From an uncultured Lachnospiraceae bacterium (GTDB taxonomy: Bacteria; Bacillota; Clostridia; Lachnospirales; Lachnospiraceae), in NCBI GenBank assembly GCA_900546325.1, contig URCR01000016.1, positions 1 through 55,303 of the forward strand: a stretch of 55,303 nucleotides of DNA, read 5' to 3'. Each line of letters begins with the position of its first letter. Positions within the stretch are counted from its first letter, which is position 1. Below, one piece after another: positions 7,171 to 15,447 of the stretch. The notes beneath the pieces are model-generated. The model had not been told where the DNA came from. It ran no database searches and worked only from the letters and a program-made list of their open reading frames with translations. A program made the position numbers and the translations under genes.

Positions 7171-8010
7171 ATGAATTATAAGATTGTCGTGGACAGTTGC
7201 GGAGAATTGACAGAAGAGATGAAGCAGAGCGGATGTTTTGAGTCCGTTCCATTGAGCATAGAGTTAGAAGGAAATACGATTGTAGATGATGAGACGTTTG
7301 AACAGAGTGAGTTTCTGAGAAGGATTGCGGCAAGCCCGGAGTGCCCGAAGTCATCCTGCCCTTCGCCGGAGAGATATATGCAGAGTTATACCTGTGAAGC
7401 AGAGAGGGTATATGCTGTCACGCTGTCGGCAGAACTCAGTGGTTCTTACAACAGTGCAGTCCTTGGAAAGAATCTGTATGAGGAAGAGTATGGAGACAAA
7501 CAGATTCATATTTTTAACTCAAAGTCAGCTTCCGTCGGCGAGACACTGATTGCACTGAAGATACAAGAGTGTGAGAAAGCCGGCATGGCATTTGAGGAAG
7601 TCATCCGGACAGTAGAGGAATATATAGAAAGCCAGAATACCTATTTTGTTCTGGAGACACTTGAGACACTGAAGAAGAACGGCAGATTAAAGGGTGTGAA
7701 AGCACTTGTGGCAAGTGCGCTGAATATTAAGCCGGTAATGGGCGCCACTCCGGAGGGAGAGATATGTCAGATCGGGCAAGCACGCGGTGTGAAGAAGGCG
7801 CTTGCGAAAATGGCAGAGACTGCTGTGGCGAATGTTAAGGGTGCAGAAGGGAAACTTCTCGGGGTTGCACACTGTAACTGCAAAGAGAGAGCGGAAGAGG
7901 TTGCAGAGGTCATCAGAGAACAGAGTAAAACCGGGGGGGTTGTGATCGTAGACACGGCCGGGATCAGTAGTATGTATGCAAATGATGGAGGAATCATTGT
8001 TGTAATATAA
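7171..8010 (+). CDS. DegV family fatty-acid-binding protein
   Basis: The 279-residue protein begins YKIVVDSCGELTEEM, the DegV N-terminus, and has the SxSP-like segment KSSCPSPERYMQSY around residue 65, VTLSAELSGSYNSA around 88, and ETLETLKKNGRLKG around 155, all conserved in the family. Family members (FakB/DegV) bind a fatty acid, and in some species present it to FakA kinase for acyl-phosphate formation. No fakA homologue is in the window, so that role is inference. ATG 7171 has GGGAGGG 10 bases upstream. It is followed 30 bases later by a small membrane protein gene, likely in the same operon. Confidence 0.88.
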   Translation: MNYKIVVDSCGELTEEMKQSGCFESVPLSIELEGNTIVDDETFEQSEFLRRIAASPECPKSSCPSPERYMQSYTCEAERVYAVTLSAELSGSYNSAVLGKNLYEEEYGDKQIHIFNSKSASVGETLIALKIQECEKAGMAFEEVIRTVEEYIESQNTYFVLETLETLKKNGRLKGVKALVASALNIKPVMGATPEGEICQIGQARGVKKALAKMAETAVANVKGAEGKLLGVAHCNCKERAEEVAEVIREQSKTGGVVIVDTAGISSMYANDGGIIVVI

Positions 8011-8040
8011 GGGGAAATTTGCAAAGGAGCAGTGATTGAA

Positions 8041-8271
8041 ATGAGTCAGGAAAAGGTAAACAGATACAAAGAAGAAAAAGCCAACAGAAAGAAGATGCTG
8101 CAGCGCCAAAAGTTTATGAATACAGTCAGAAAGACCGTTGTATCCGTTGTGGGTGTGGCGGTGCTGGGATGGGTTGGCTATTCGGCATATAACACTTACA
8201 CAGAGAGTCAGCCGAGAGAGTCCTATGAGGTGGATTACAGTGCGGTAACAGAATATCTGCAAGGTGCATAA
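8041..8271 (+). CDS. small membrane-anchored protein, unknown
   Basis: The 76-residue protein has a highly basic, probably helical N-terminus (NRYKEEKANRKKMLQRQK), one transmembrane segment (VVSVVGVAVLGWVGYSAY, about residues 34-51) and a short acidic tail that would face outside. ATG 8041 is chosen because AGGAG lies 11 bases upstream; an in-frame GTG at 8032 is only 2 bases from it. A terminator follows. Similar small proteins are common in Lachnospiraceae after degV; no function is known to me. Confidence 0.6.
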   Translation: MSQEKVNRYKEEKANRKKMLQRQKFMNTVRKTVVSVVGVAVLGWVGYSAYNTYTESQPRESYEVDYSAVTEYLQGA

Positions 8272-8287
8272 CAGTGGGGAGTCAGAG

Positions 8288-8320
8288 AAGAGCAGAAAGG
8301 TCTTTTTCTGGCTCTTTTTT
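8288..8320 (+). terminator. terminator after degV operon
   Basis: AAGAGC-AGAAA pairs with TTTCT-GCTCTT, with one bulged G, followed by six Ts. Confidence 0.65.
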
Positions 8321-8380
8321 GTAATTGTTCCGAACAGCTCCCTTTTTTTGAAATGAAAACCAGAAAACTGAAAAAAAGGC

Positions 8381-8462
8381 TTGAAATCAAGTAAGAAGTG
8401 GGGTACAATAAATCTAAGTGGTAGAAAGTGGTGAAAAGTGGTGCGAAATGGAAAGGAAGTGG
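8381..8462 (+). promoter_or_regulatory. mraZ promoter and MraZ-box array
   Basis: TTGAAA (8381-8386) and TACAAT (8404-8409) with a 17-base spacer form a strong sigma-A promoter. GTGG cores occur at 8398, 8418, 8428, 8438 and 8459, with ATGG at 8448, most in an (A)AAGTGGT context at 10-base steps. Such phased repeats in front of mraZ are the known autoregulatory sites of MraZ, so the dcw operon is probably self-controlled by its first product. Confidence 0.8.
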
Positions 8463-8490
8463 CAGACCATTTCGAGAGAAGGTGACCTTC

Positions 8491-8928
8491 ATGTTGACTG
8501 GAGAATATAATCATAGCATTGATTCAAAAGGCAGATTAATTATCCCTGCTAAGTTTCGCGAGATACTTGGTGACAGTTTTGTAATTACAAAAGGGCTAGA
8601 TAACTGCTTATTTGTGTATCCGGACAATGAGTGGAAACTTTTTGAAGAAAAGCTCAGAACCTTACCGCTTACAAACAAGAACGCGAGAACTTTTACGCGC
8701 TTTTTCCTTGGGAGCGCAGTGGAAGGCGTACTTGACAAACAAGGAAGAGTTTTAATCTCTTCAGCCCTGAGAGATTTTGCCAGTCTTGAAAAGGAAGTCG
8801 TTCTGGTAGGGGTGCTGGATCGGATTGAGATTTGGGATAAGGCAAAATGGGATGAAAGTAATGCTGAAGTAGAAGCAAATATGGATGATATTGCCGGTCA
8901 CATGGAAGAATTAGGGCTTGGCATCTAA
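8491..8928 (+). CDS. mraZ: transcriptional regulator MraZ
   Basis: This 145-residue protein is the first gene of the dcw cluster. It has two AbrB-like SWIM/MraZ half-repeats: the first at MLTGEYNHSIDSKGRLIIPA (residues 1-20) and the second at EGVLDKQGRVLISSALRDFA near residue 80, each with the DxxGRxxxP/S pattern. It forms ring oligomers that bind tandem GTGG-type boxes and usually represses its own operon. ATG 8491 is chosen because the family begins M-x-x-GEY; upstream in-frame sequence (from 8428) overlaps the operator boxes. Confidence 0.95.
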   Translation: MLTGEYNHSIDSKGRLIIPAKFREILGDSFVITKGLDNCLFVYPDNEWKLFEEKLRTLPLTNKNARTFTRFFLGSAVEGVLDKQGRVLISSALRDFASLEKEVVLVGVLDRIEIWDKAKWDESNAEVEANMDDIAGHMEELGLGI

Positions 8929-8986
8929 TTCATGACAATAGAAAGAGAGCAAGTGATGCTTTCTATCGTTAGAAATGGAGGACAAT

Positions 8987-9937
8987 ATGGAATTCAAGCA
9001 TAAGTCAGTGTTACTGGAAGAGACGGTAAATGGTCTGAACATCAAGCCAGACGGCATTTACGTAGATGGAACGCTTGGTGGTGGCGGGCATGCCGAAGAG
9101 GTATGTAAGCGATTAAATGACAAGGGGAGTTTTATAGGAATAGATCAGGACGCAGCGGCGATTGAAGCGGCGAGTGTCCGGTTGGCCGGCTTCGGGGAGA
9201 GAGTCACGATAATCAGAAGTAATTATTGTGATATGAAGTCGAGACTTCGGGAAAGAGGAATTGACAGAGTCGATGGGATAATCCTTGATTTGGGCGTATC
9301 ATCTTATCAGTTGGATACGGCAGAAAGAGGATTTTCTTATCGTGTTGATGCCCCATTGGATATGAGGATGGACAGGCGCCAGGAGAAGACGGCGCGTGAT
9401 ATCGTCAATACATACAGTGAGATGGACCTGTTTCGAATTATCCGTGACTATGGTGAGGACAAGTTTGCGAAGAACATTGCCAAGCACATTGTGATGGAGA
9501 GAGAACAGGCGCCGATCGAGACTACGGGGCAGTTATGCGACATTATCCGACATGCAATTCCGATGAAATTTCAGAAGAACACGGGACATCCGGCAAAGAG
9601 AACATTCCAGGCGATTCGGATCGAACTGAACCGGGAGCTGGAAGTGCTCAGAGATACATTAGATGAGATGATTGATTTACTGAATGATAATGGAAGGATC
9701 TGTATCATTACATTTCACTCATTGGAAGACCGGATCGTGAAGGGAATATTTAAGAAAAATGAGAATCCTTGTACTTGTCCAAGCCATTTTCCTGTATGCG
9801 TTTGTGGAAATGTATCGAAAGGGAAAGTGATCACGAAAAAACCGATCTTGCCTGGCGAACAGGAATTAGAAGAGAACAGTCGGTCAAAGAGCGCGAAGCT
9901 CAGAATTTTTGAACGGCATGTGAGTACGAAAGTATAA
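8987..9937 (+). CDS. rsmH: 16S rRNA (cytosine-1402-N4)-methyltransferase
   Basis: RsmH (MraW) methylates N4 of C1402 in the 16S rRNA decoding centre using S-adenosylmethionine. The 316-residue protein starts MEFKHKSVLLEETVNGL. The SAM-binding motif is VDGTLGGGGHA at about residue 28. Further motifs are DGIILDLGVSSYQLD near 100, TGHPAKRTFQAIRIELN near 205 and ITFHSLEDRIVK near 245. ATG 8987 is preferred to 8975 because GGAGG sits 5 bases before it and overlaps the upstream ATG. Confidence 0.95.
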   Translation: MEFKHKSVLLEETVNGLNIKPDGIYVDGTLGGGGHAEEVCKRLNDKGSFIGIDQDAAAIEAASVRLAGFGERVTIIRSNYCDMKSRLRERGIDRVDGIILDLGVSSYQLDTAERGFSYRVDAPLDMRMDRRQEKTARDIVNTYSEMDLFRIIRDYGEDKFAKNIAKHIVMEREQAPIETTGQLCDIIRHAIPMKFQKNTGHPAKRTFQAIRIELNRELEVLRDTLDEMIDLLNDNGRICIITFHSLEDRIVKGIFKKNENPCTCPSHFPVCVCGNVSKGKVITKKPILPGEQELEENSRSKSAKLRIFERHVSTKV

Positions 9938-9958
9938 AAAGAAAGAGGAGAGATTGTA

Positions 9959-10453
9959 ATGGCGATAAGAGAAGAAGCTTACGTATATGGGAACACCGTA
10001 CGACAGCCGAGAATCAGTATAGACAGACAGACAGCATTACAGCCTTCAGAACCAAAAAGGGTGAGTAAACAAGTACATAAAAATAGAAAAAGGGCACTGG
10101 ATATGAACAAGGGATATGTGCTGTTCTTATCCGTAGCTGCAATTGCGGCGCTCTTTATTTGTGTAAGGTATCTTCAGATTCAGTCTGAGATTACGAACCG
10201 TTCAGAAGCAATCGCTGCACTCCAAAGTGAACTGACAGAGCTGAAAGAGGAGAATACGGCAATGTACAATGCTGCTACAGACAGCGTGGACTTAGAAGAG
10301 CTTCGGAAACGTGCTGTAGAAGATCTGGGAATGGTACCGGCATCGCCGGATCAGGTCATCGAGTATGACAGCCCTACAAGCAGTTATGTAAAGCAGTACG
10401 AAGAAATACCGGAAAATGGAATATTAGCACAGTCAAGTAAAGTTTCTGAGTAA
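9959..10453 (+). CDS. ftsL: cell division protein FtsL-like
   Basis: The 164-residue bitopic protein has a basic cytoplasmic N-terminus of about 50 residues, one transmembrane helix (YVLFLSVAAIAALFICV, about residues 53-69), and an extracellular leucine-zipper-like coiled coil (ITNRSEAIAALQSELTELKE). This is the FtsL/DivIC architecture. Sequence conservation is low in this family, so position between rsmH and the PBP gene is the main argument. It should pair with a DivIC partner and DivIB in the divisome. Confidence 0.8.
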   Translation: MAIREEAYVYGNTVRQPRISIDRQTALQPSEPKRVSKQVHKNRKRALDMNKGYVLFLSVAAIAALFICVRYLQIQSEITNRSEAIAALQSELTELKEENTAMYNAATDSVDLEELRKRAVEDLGMVPASPDQVIEYDSPTSSYVKQYEEIPENGILAQSSKVSE

Positions 10454-10464
10454 AAGGTGAGAAA

Positions 10465-12531
10465 ATGTCCAAAAGAAGAAAGCGAAACTCATTTCATTTT
10501 TTAAAAAGAAAATTTTCGAAGATTATGCAGAAAAAGCTAGTACTATTATTTTCATTAGTTGTGCTGGCTTTTGCTATTTTAATTGGAAGAATTATACAGA
10601 TCAATGCCATGAATGGCGAGAAATATACAAAGGTTGTTTTAGACCAGCAGCAGTATGACAGCAGGGTGATTCCTTTTCGAAGGGGAGATATTGTGGACCG
10701 CAACGGTACAAAGCTTGCGACGAGTGAGCGGGTGTACAATGTTATCCTTGATGTCAAGGCAATGCTTGAGAAAGAGGAGTACAAGAAGCCTACGATCAAG
10801 GTTTTGAAAGACTGCTTTGGAATTGCGGAAGAGGATGTGGAAGAACTGATCGAATCAAGCCCGGAAAGCCGTTATAATGTGCTTTTGAAAGGGGTAGATT
10901 ATGATACCGCGAAGAAGTTTGAGGCGATCGACGAGGATGAAGAGAAATATCCGTATGTGACAGGAATCTGGCTTGAGGAAGATTATGTGCGGAAATATCC
11001 GTACAATACACTGGCAAGTGATGTGATCGGTTTCTCGAATGCAGATGATGTCGGGACGATCGGTCTTGAGGCATCTTACAATGCAATTTTAAATGGAGTA
11101 GATGGAAGAGAGTACGGTTATCTGGAAGAGGGAGCGCTTCTGGAACGTACGATCAAGGAAGCGGAGAATGGAAACACCATCGTATCGACCATTGACGCGG
11201 AGCTTCAGAAGATTGTAGAAAAGCATATTTTAGAATTTAATGAAACGTATAAAGATAATGCGGAAGAGGGAAATGGAAGTTTAAATACAGCGGTGATCAT
11301 TGCAGATCCGCAGAGTGGAGAGATCCTCGCACAGGCATCTTACCCGAATTTTAATCTGAATGAACCTCGTGATATTTCCGCATACTACACGGAGAAAGAA
11401 CTGAAAAAGATGAAAGAGGAGGAGAAGGTTGAAATCCTCAATAATCTTTGGAAAGATTTCTGTGTCAGCGATTCGTATGAACCGGGATCCACAGCGAAGC
11501 CGTTTACCGTTGCGGCGGGACTGGAAACAGGTAAAATAAAAGGAAATGAAGTATATACCTGCGGAGGGTCTCTTGTGGTAGCTGAAGATACAGAGCCAAT
11601 CAACTGCCATTACACAGCGGGGCATGGAACACAGACGATTGCACAGGCCATTGCGAATTCTTGTAATGTTGCAATGATGGAGATGATAAAGGTCATCGGT
11701 GCAGACGATTTCTACCGCTATCAGAGTATTTTTGGATTTGGTGCCCAGACAGGGATTGACCTTCCGGCAGAGGCGGAAGGAATTCTTCAGGACCCGGAAC
11801 TGGTAGGTCCGGTAGATCTTGCGACAAACTCGTTCGGGCAGAACTTCAATGTAACGATGGAGCAGATGGTTGCGGGAATGTCAGCGCTGATCAATGGCGG
11901 GAACTACTATGAACCGCATGTCGTGAAACAGATTCAGGATGAGAATGGAAATGTGATCGAGACAAAAGAATCTGTTCTGAAGAAACGTGTGATATCTGAG
12001 CAGACGTCGACAATGGTCAAACAATATATGAAGGCGGTTATGGAAGGAACCGGAACAGGTGCTTCGGCGGCAGTGGATGGATACGATATCGGAGGAAAGA
12101 CCGGTACTGCAGAGAAGTATCCGAGAAACAGTGGAAAGCATTTACTTTCCTTCATCGGATATGCACCGCAGGATGAACCGGAAGTTCTGATCTATGTTGT
12201 CATTGATGAGCCGAATGTAGAATCTCAGGAGGACAGTTCTCTCGTCCTGAATCTGGCCCACAACATTATGGCGGAAGCATTTCCATATCTGAATGTTTCA
12301 ACGATTGACGGGCAGCCGGTTGCGGCTCCGGAACAGACAGATGAGCCGGAAGCAGATCAGGAAGATGCACAAGTCCAGACTGATGATGAGGCGGAATCAG
12401 GCGGTGAAGGAGATACCTCCGGAGAAGACTCTTACGAAGGAGAGGCTTCCGGGGATGGAACGCAGGGAGACGATTCTTATGAAGACGGATCCTACGATAA
12501 TAGCTCGGGAGAGATGGAATCCGGGTATTGA
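10465..12531 (+). CDS. class B penicillin-binding protein (FtsI/PbpB type) with acidic Ser/Gly/Asp tail
   Basis: This is the septal peptidoglycan transpeptidase. A basic N-terminus and one TM (LVLLFSLVVLAFAILIG, about 25-41) precede the dimerisation domain with RRGDIVDRNGTKLA. The transpeptidase domain has the catalytic SxxK at S342-K345 (EPGSTAKPF), SxN at S399-N401 and KTG at K545. The usual PASTA repeats are absent; instead the last ~70 residues are Glu/Asp/Ser/Gly-rich and end in SYEDGSYDNSSGEMESGY. This resembles the DivIB tail encoded at 18917-19093. It is 11 bases after ftsL and ends before a strong terminator. Order matches pbpB in the Bacillus dcw cluster. Confidence 0.9.
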   Translation: MSKRRKRNSFHFLKRKFSKIMQKKLVLLFSLVVLAFAILIGRIIQINAMNGEKYTKVVLDQQQYDSRVIPFRRGDIVDRNGTKLATSERVYNVILDVKAMLEKEEYKKPTIKVLKDCFGIAEEDVEELIESSPESRYNVLLKGVDYDTAKKFEAIDEDEEKYPYVTGIWLEEDYVRKYPYNTLASDVIGFSNADDVGTIGLEASYNAILNGVDGREYGYLEEGALLERTIKEAENGNTIVSTIDAELQKIVEKHILEFNETYKDNAEEGNGSLNTAVIIADPQSGEILAQASYPNFNLNEPRDISAYYTEKELKKMKEEEKVEILNNLWKDFCVSDSYEPGSTAKPFTVAAGLETGKIKGNEVYTCGGSLVVAEDTEPINCHYTAGHGTQTIAQAIANSCNVAMMEMIKVIGADDFYRYQSIFGFGAQTGIDLPAEAEGILQDPELVGPVDLATNSFGQNFNVTMEQMVAGMSALINGGNYYEPHVVKQIQDENGNVIETKESVLKKRVISEQTSTMVKQYMKAVMEGTGTGASAAVDGYDIGGKTGTAEKYPRNSGKHLLSFIGYAPQDEPEVLIYVVIDEPNVESQEDSSLVLNLAHNIMAEAFPYLNVSTIDGQPVAAPEQTDEPEADQEDAQVQTDDEAESGGEGDTSGEDSYEGEASGDGTQGDDSYEDGSYDNSSGEMESGY

Positions 12532-12573
12532 TCTGTTGATCTTATGAAAATTTTTGTCCAATGGAATGTGAAT

Positions 12574-12626
12574 AACCTCACAGAAGTGTTAATAAATTAT
12601 AAAAACAACTTCTGTGAGGTTTTTTT
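12574..12626 (+). terminator. terminator hairpin whose 3' arm contains the next gene's ribosome binding site
   Basis: AACCTCACAGAAGT (12574-12587) pairs perfectly with ACTTCTGTGAGGTT (12608-12621), followed by a T tract to 12626. The ATG of the next PBP gene is at 12627, and its only Shine-Dalgarno candidate, GAGG (12615-12618), is inside the 3' arm. Confidence 0.85.
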
Positions 12627-14405
12627 ATGAAAAATAAGACCTATAATAAGAAAAAAGTGCTTGTGGTCTTTCTCGCAGCGGTCACAGTGATCTTAGGTCT
12701 GATCGGGCGGCTGTGTTATCTGATGATTTTTGATGCGGAATATTACCAGAAAAAAGCGGAGGCACTTCATGAGAGGGAACGTGAGATCAAGGCGGCAAGA
12801 GGGGAGATTGTGGACCGGAACGGAAAGGTGCTTGCGACGAACCGCACCGTCTGTACCATTTCTGTGATCCACAGTCAGATCAAGGAGAAAGAGCACGTGA
12901 TTGAAGTACTCTCAAAGGAACTGGAGCTGGACCCGGAGACGGTGAGAAAACGGGTGGAAAAGGTCTCTTCGATGGAGCGAATCAAGACGAATGTACCAAA
13001 AGAGACGGGGGATAAGATTCGTGGATATGACCTTGCGGGGGTAAAAGTCGATGAGGATTTTAAGCGCTATTACCCATATGAGAATCTGGCGTCAAAAGTG
13101 CTTGGTTTTACCGGAGGAGATAATCAGGGGATCATCGGACTGGAAGTGAAATATGAGGAATATCTGAAAGGACAAAACGGAATGATCCTCACAACGACAG
13201 ATGCCCGTGGGATTGAGCTGGAGGGGATTGCAGAAGACCGGATCGAACCGGTGCCGGGAAATACATTGAAACTTAGTCTGGATTATAATATTCAGAAATA
13301 TGCTGAGCAGGCGGCGCAGAAAGTGATGGAAGAAAAGCAGGCGGACGGAGTCTCTATTCTGCTGATGAATCCAAAGAACGGGGAAATACTGGCGATGGTG
13401 AATGTGCCGGAATTTAATCTGAATGATCCTTTTACACTGACAGAGGAATTTCTGGCAGCAAATGCGGAAAAGCAGCCTGCAGCAGATCCGCAAGATCCGG
13501 AGAAAAAACAGGAACTGCTGAATCAGATGTGGAGAAACCGGTGCATCAATGATACTTATGAGCCGGGATCGACTTTTAAGATCATCACTTCCTCCGCATG
13601 CCTGGAAGCCGGAGCAGTGAAGTTGAATGACACCTTTCAATGCCCGGGATACCGGATGGTGGAAGACCGGAAGATTCGCTGTCATAAAGTGGGCGGACAT
13701 GGAACGGAGACGTTTGTGCAGGGAGTTCAGAATTCCTGCAACCCGGTATTTATCGATATCGGACTCCGGCTCGGTGTGGATAAGTTCTGTGAATACTTTG
13801 AGCAGTTTGGACTGATGGATCTGACAGGGGTCGATCTGCCGGGCGAGGCAGGGACGATCATGCACAAGAAAGAAAACATCGGTGCGGTAGAACTGGCGAC
13901 GATGAGTTTCGGGCAGTCCTTTCAGATCACACCGGTGCAGATGGCGACGACCGTGAGTGCACTGATCAACGGCGGGGTACGTGTGACACCACATTTTGGT
14001 GTGGGGATTGTGGATCAGGAAGGAAAGGAAGTAGAGTCGTTTTCCTATCAGGAGAAGAAAGGGGTCGTATCGGCAGAAACATCTGCAACGATGCGTACGA
14101 TTCTTGAGAGTGTTGTATCAGAAGGCTCCGGAAAAAATGCATACATTGAAGGATATCAGATCGGAGGGAAGACTGCGACTTCCCAGACACTTCCGCGAAG
14201 TGCCAACAAATATATTTCTTCTTTTATCGGATTTGCTCCGGCAGATGATCCACAGGTACTCGGGATGGCGGTGATCCATGATCCGCAGGGAATCTATTAC
14301 GGAGGAACGATTGCAGCTCCGGTGATCCGCGATATTTTCGACAATATTCTCCCCTATCTGGGGATTGAAAGAGGGCCGGTCAGCGAAACAAAAGAGGAGG
14401 AATAG
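12627..14405 (+). CDS. class B penicillin-binding protein, SpoVD-like
   Basis: The 592-residue transpeptidase has an N-terminal TM (VLVVFLAAVTVILGLIG), dimerisation motif ARGEIVDRNGKVLA, catalytic S315-T-F-K318 (EPGSTFKI), S370-C-N372, and KTA at K515 (GGKTATSQ) where most PBPs have KTG. Gene order (second class B PBP before mraY) matches spoVD of Bacillus, which makes spore cortex peptidoglycan with SpoVE. It lacks the C-terminal PASTA domain of Bacillus SpoVD and ends in acidic residues. The start is unambiguous, yet its SD lies in a terminator stem, suggesting regulated or separate expression from the upstream PBP. Confidence 0.86.
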   Translation: MKNKTYNKKKVLVVFLAAVTVILGLIGRLCYLMIFDAEYYQKKAEALHEREREIKAARGEIVDRNGKVLATNRTVCTISVIHSQIKEKEHVIEVLSKELELDPETVRKRVEKVSSMERIKTNVPKETGDKIRGYDLAGVKVDEDFKRYYPYENLASKVLGFTGGDNQGIIGLEVKYEEYLKGQNGMILTTTDARGIELEGIAEDRIEPVPGNTLKLSLDYNIQKYAEQAAQKVMEEKQADGVSILLMNPKNGEILAMVNVPEFNLNDPFTLTEEFLAANAEKQPAADPQDPEKKQELLNQMWRNRCINDTYEPGSTFKIITSSACLEAGAVKLNDTFQCPGYRMVEDRKIRCHKVGGHGTETFVQGVQNSCNPVFIDIGLRLGVDKFCEYFEQFGLMDLTGVDLPGEAGTIMHKKENIGAVELATMSFGQSFQITPVQMATTVSALINGGVRVTPHFGVGIVDQEGKEVESFSYQEKKGVVSAETSATMRTILESVVSEGSGKNAYIEGYQIGGKTATSQTLPRSANKYISSFIGFAPADDPQVLGMAVIHDPQGIYYGGTIAAPVIRDIFDNILPYLGIERGPVSETKEEE

Positions 14406-14434
14406 TTGAAAATGAGAAGGAAATGAAGTATACT
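14406..14434 (+). promoter_or_regulatory. sigma-A promoter before mraY
   Basis: TTGAAA (14406-14411) starts right after the preceding stop codon, and TATACT (14429-14434) follows with a 17-base spacer, 48 bases before the mraY ATG. It would give the mraY-murD-ftsW-divIB genes their own transcription. Confidence 0.72.
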
Positions 14435-14481
14435 ATATAGGTTGAATAGAAATGAGAACAAAAGAGTGAAAGGGTGTATCT

Positions 14482-15438
14482 ATGGATTATAAATTAATTG
14501 TACCGGTGCTGATTTCTTTTGCGCTGAGTCTGCTGATGGGACCGGTCGTAATCCCGTTTCTGAGGAAGCTCAAGATGGGCCAGACAGAGCGGGCGGAAGG
14601 TGTACAGTCACATTTGAAGAAGGCAGGGACGCCGACAATGGGCGGTGTGATCATCCTTGGAAGCGTATTGATCACTTCGGTTTTTTATATAAAAGAATAT
14701 CCAAAGATCATCCCGGTGCTGTTTGTGACACTTGGTTTTGGACTGATCGGATTTCTGGATGATTATCTGAAAGTGGTGATGAAACGGTCAGATGGTCTGT
14801 TCCCAAAACAGAAAATGGCGCTTCAGATCGTCGTGACAGCAGTGTTTGCCTACTATCTTGTGAAAGTGACAAATGTCCCGCTGACACTTCTGATCCCGTT
14901 TTCCAGTGGAAAATATCTTGATATCGGGTGGCTTTCGATCCCGCTTCTGTTTGTTGTCGTGATCGGAACGGTCAATGGAGTGAATTTCACGGACGGGCTG
15001 GACGGACTGGCATCCAGCGTGACTGTGCTCGTTGCCACATTTTTTACTGTTGTGGCAGTCGGCACAAGAAGCGGGATCGAGCCTGTGACATGTGCAGTCG
15101 TGGGAGCGCTGCTTGGATTTTTACTCTTTAATGTCTATCCGGCAAGTGTGTTCATGGGAGACACCGGATCTCTTGCACTGGGAGGATTTGTGGCATCCAC
15201 TGCATATATGCTCCAGATGCCGCTCTTCATCGTCATCGTAGGATTGATTTATCTGATTGAAGTGTTGTCTGTCATGATCCAGGTGACATATTTTAAGAAG
15301 ACAGGTGGGAAAAGAATCTTTAAAATGGCGCCGATACATCATCATTTTGAACTTTGCGGCTGGTCGGAGACGCGTGTTGTGGCAGTTTTTTCTGTTGCAA
15401 CGGCAATTTTGTGTCTGATCGGTCTGATGGCGCTTTAG
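14482..15438 (+). CDS. mraY: phospho-N-acetylmuramoyl-pentapeptide-transferase
   Basis: MraY moves phospho-MurNAc-pentapeptide from UDP to undecaprenyl phosphate, making lipid I at the inner face of the membrane. The 318-residue polytopic protein carries all signatures: GTPTMGG near 52-58, FLDDYLKV with the catalytic Asp pair near 92-100, NFTDGLDGLASS near 165-180, GDTGSLALGG near 225-235, and APIHHHFELCGW near 285. It is followed 9 bases later by murD. Confidence 0.96.
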   Translation: MDYKLIVPVLISFALSLLMGPVVIPFLRKLKMGQTERAEGVQSHLKKAGTPTMGGVIILGSVLITSVFYIKEYPKIIPVLFVTLGFGLIGFLDDYLKVVMKRSDGLFPKQKMALQIVVTAVFAYYLVKVTNVPLTLLIPFSSGKYLDIGWLSIPLLFVVVIGTVNGVNFTDGLDGLASSVTVLVATFFTVVAVGTRSGIEPVTCAVVGALLGFLLFNVYPASVFMGDTGSLALGGFVASTAYMLQMPLFIVIVGLIYLIEVLSVMIQVTYFKKTGGKRIFKMAPIHHHFELCGWSETRVVAVFSVATAILCLIGLMAL

Positions 15439-15447
15439 GAGGGTATT

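Noticed and set aside
7687..8514. Long open frame on the minus strand (275 codons) across degV and the small membrane gene
   Set aside because: No ribosome binding site, translation lacks domain character and it is antisense to well-supported genes.
13092..13994. Minus-strand open frame of 300 codons inside the SpoVD-like PBP gene
   Set aside because: Its codons mirror the coding bias of the sense gene; no SD and no recognisable protein features.
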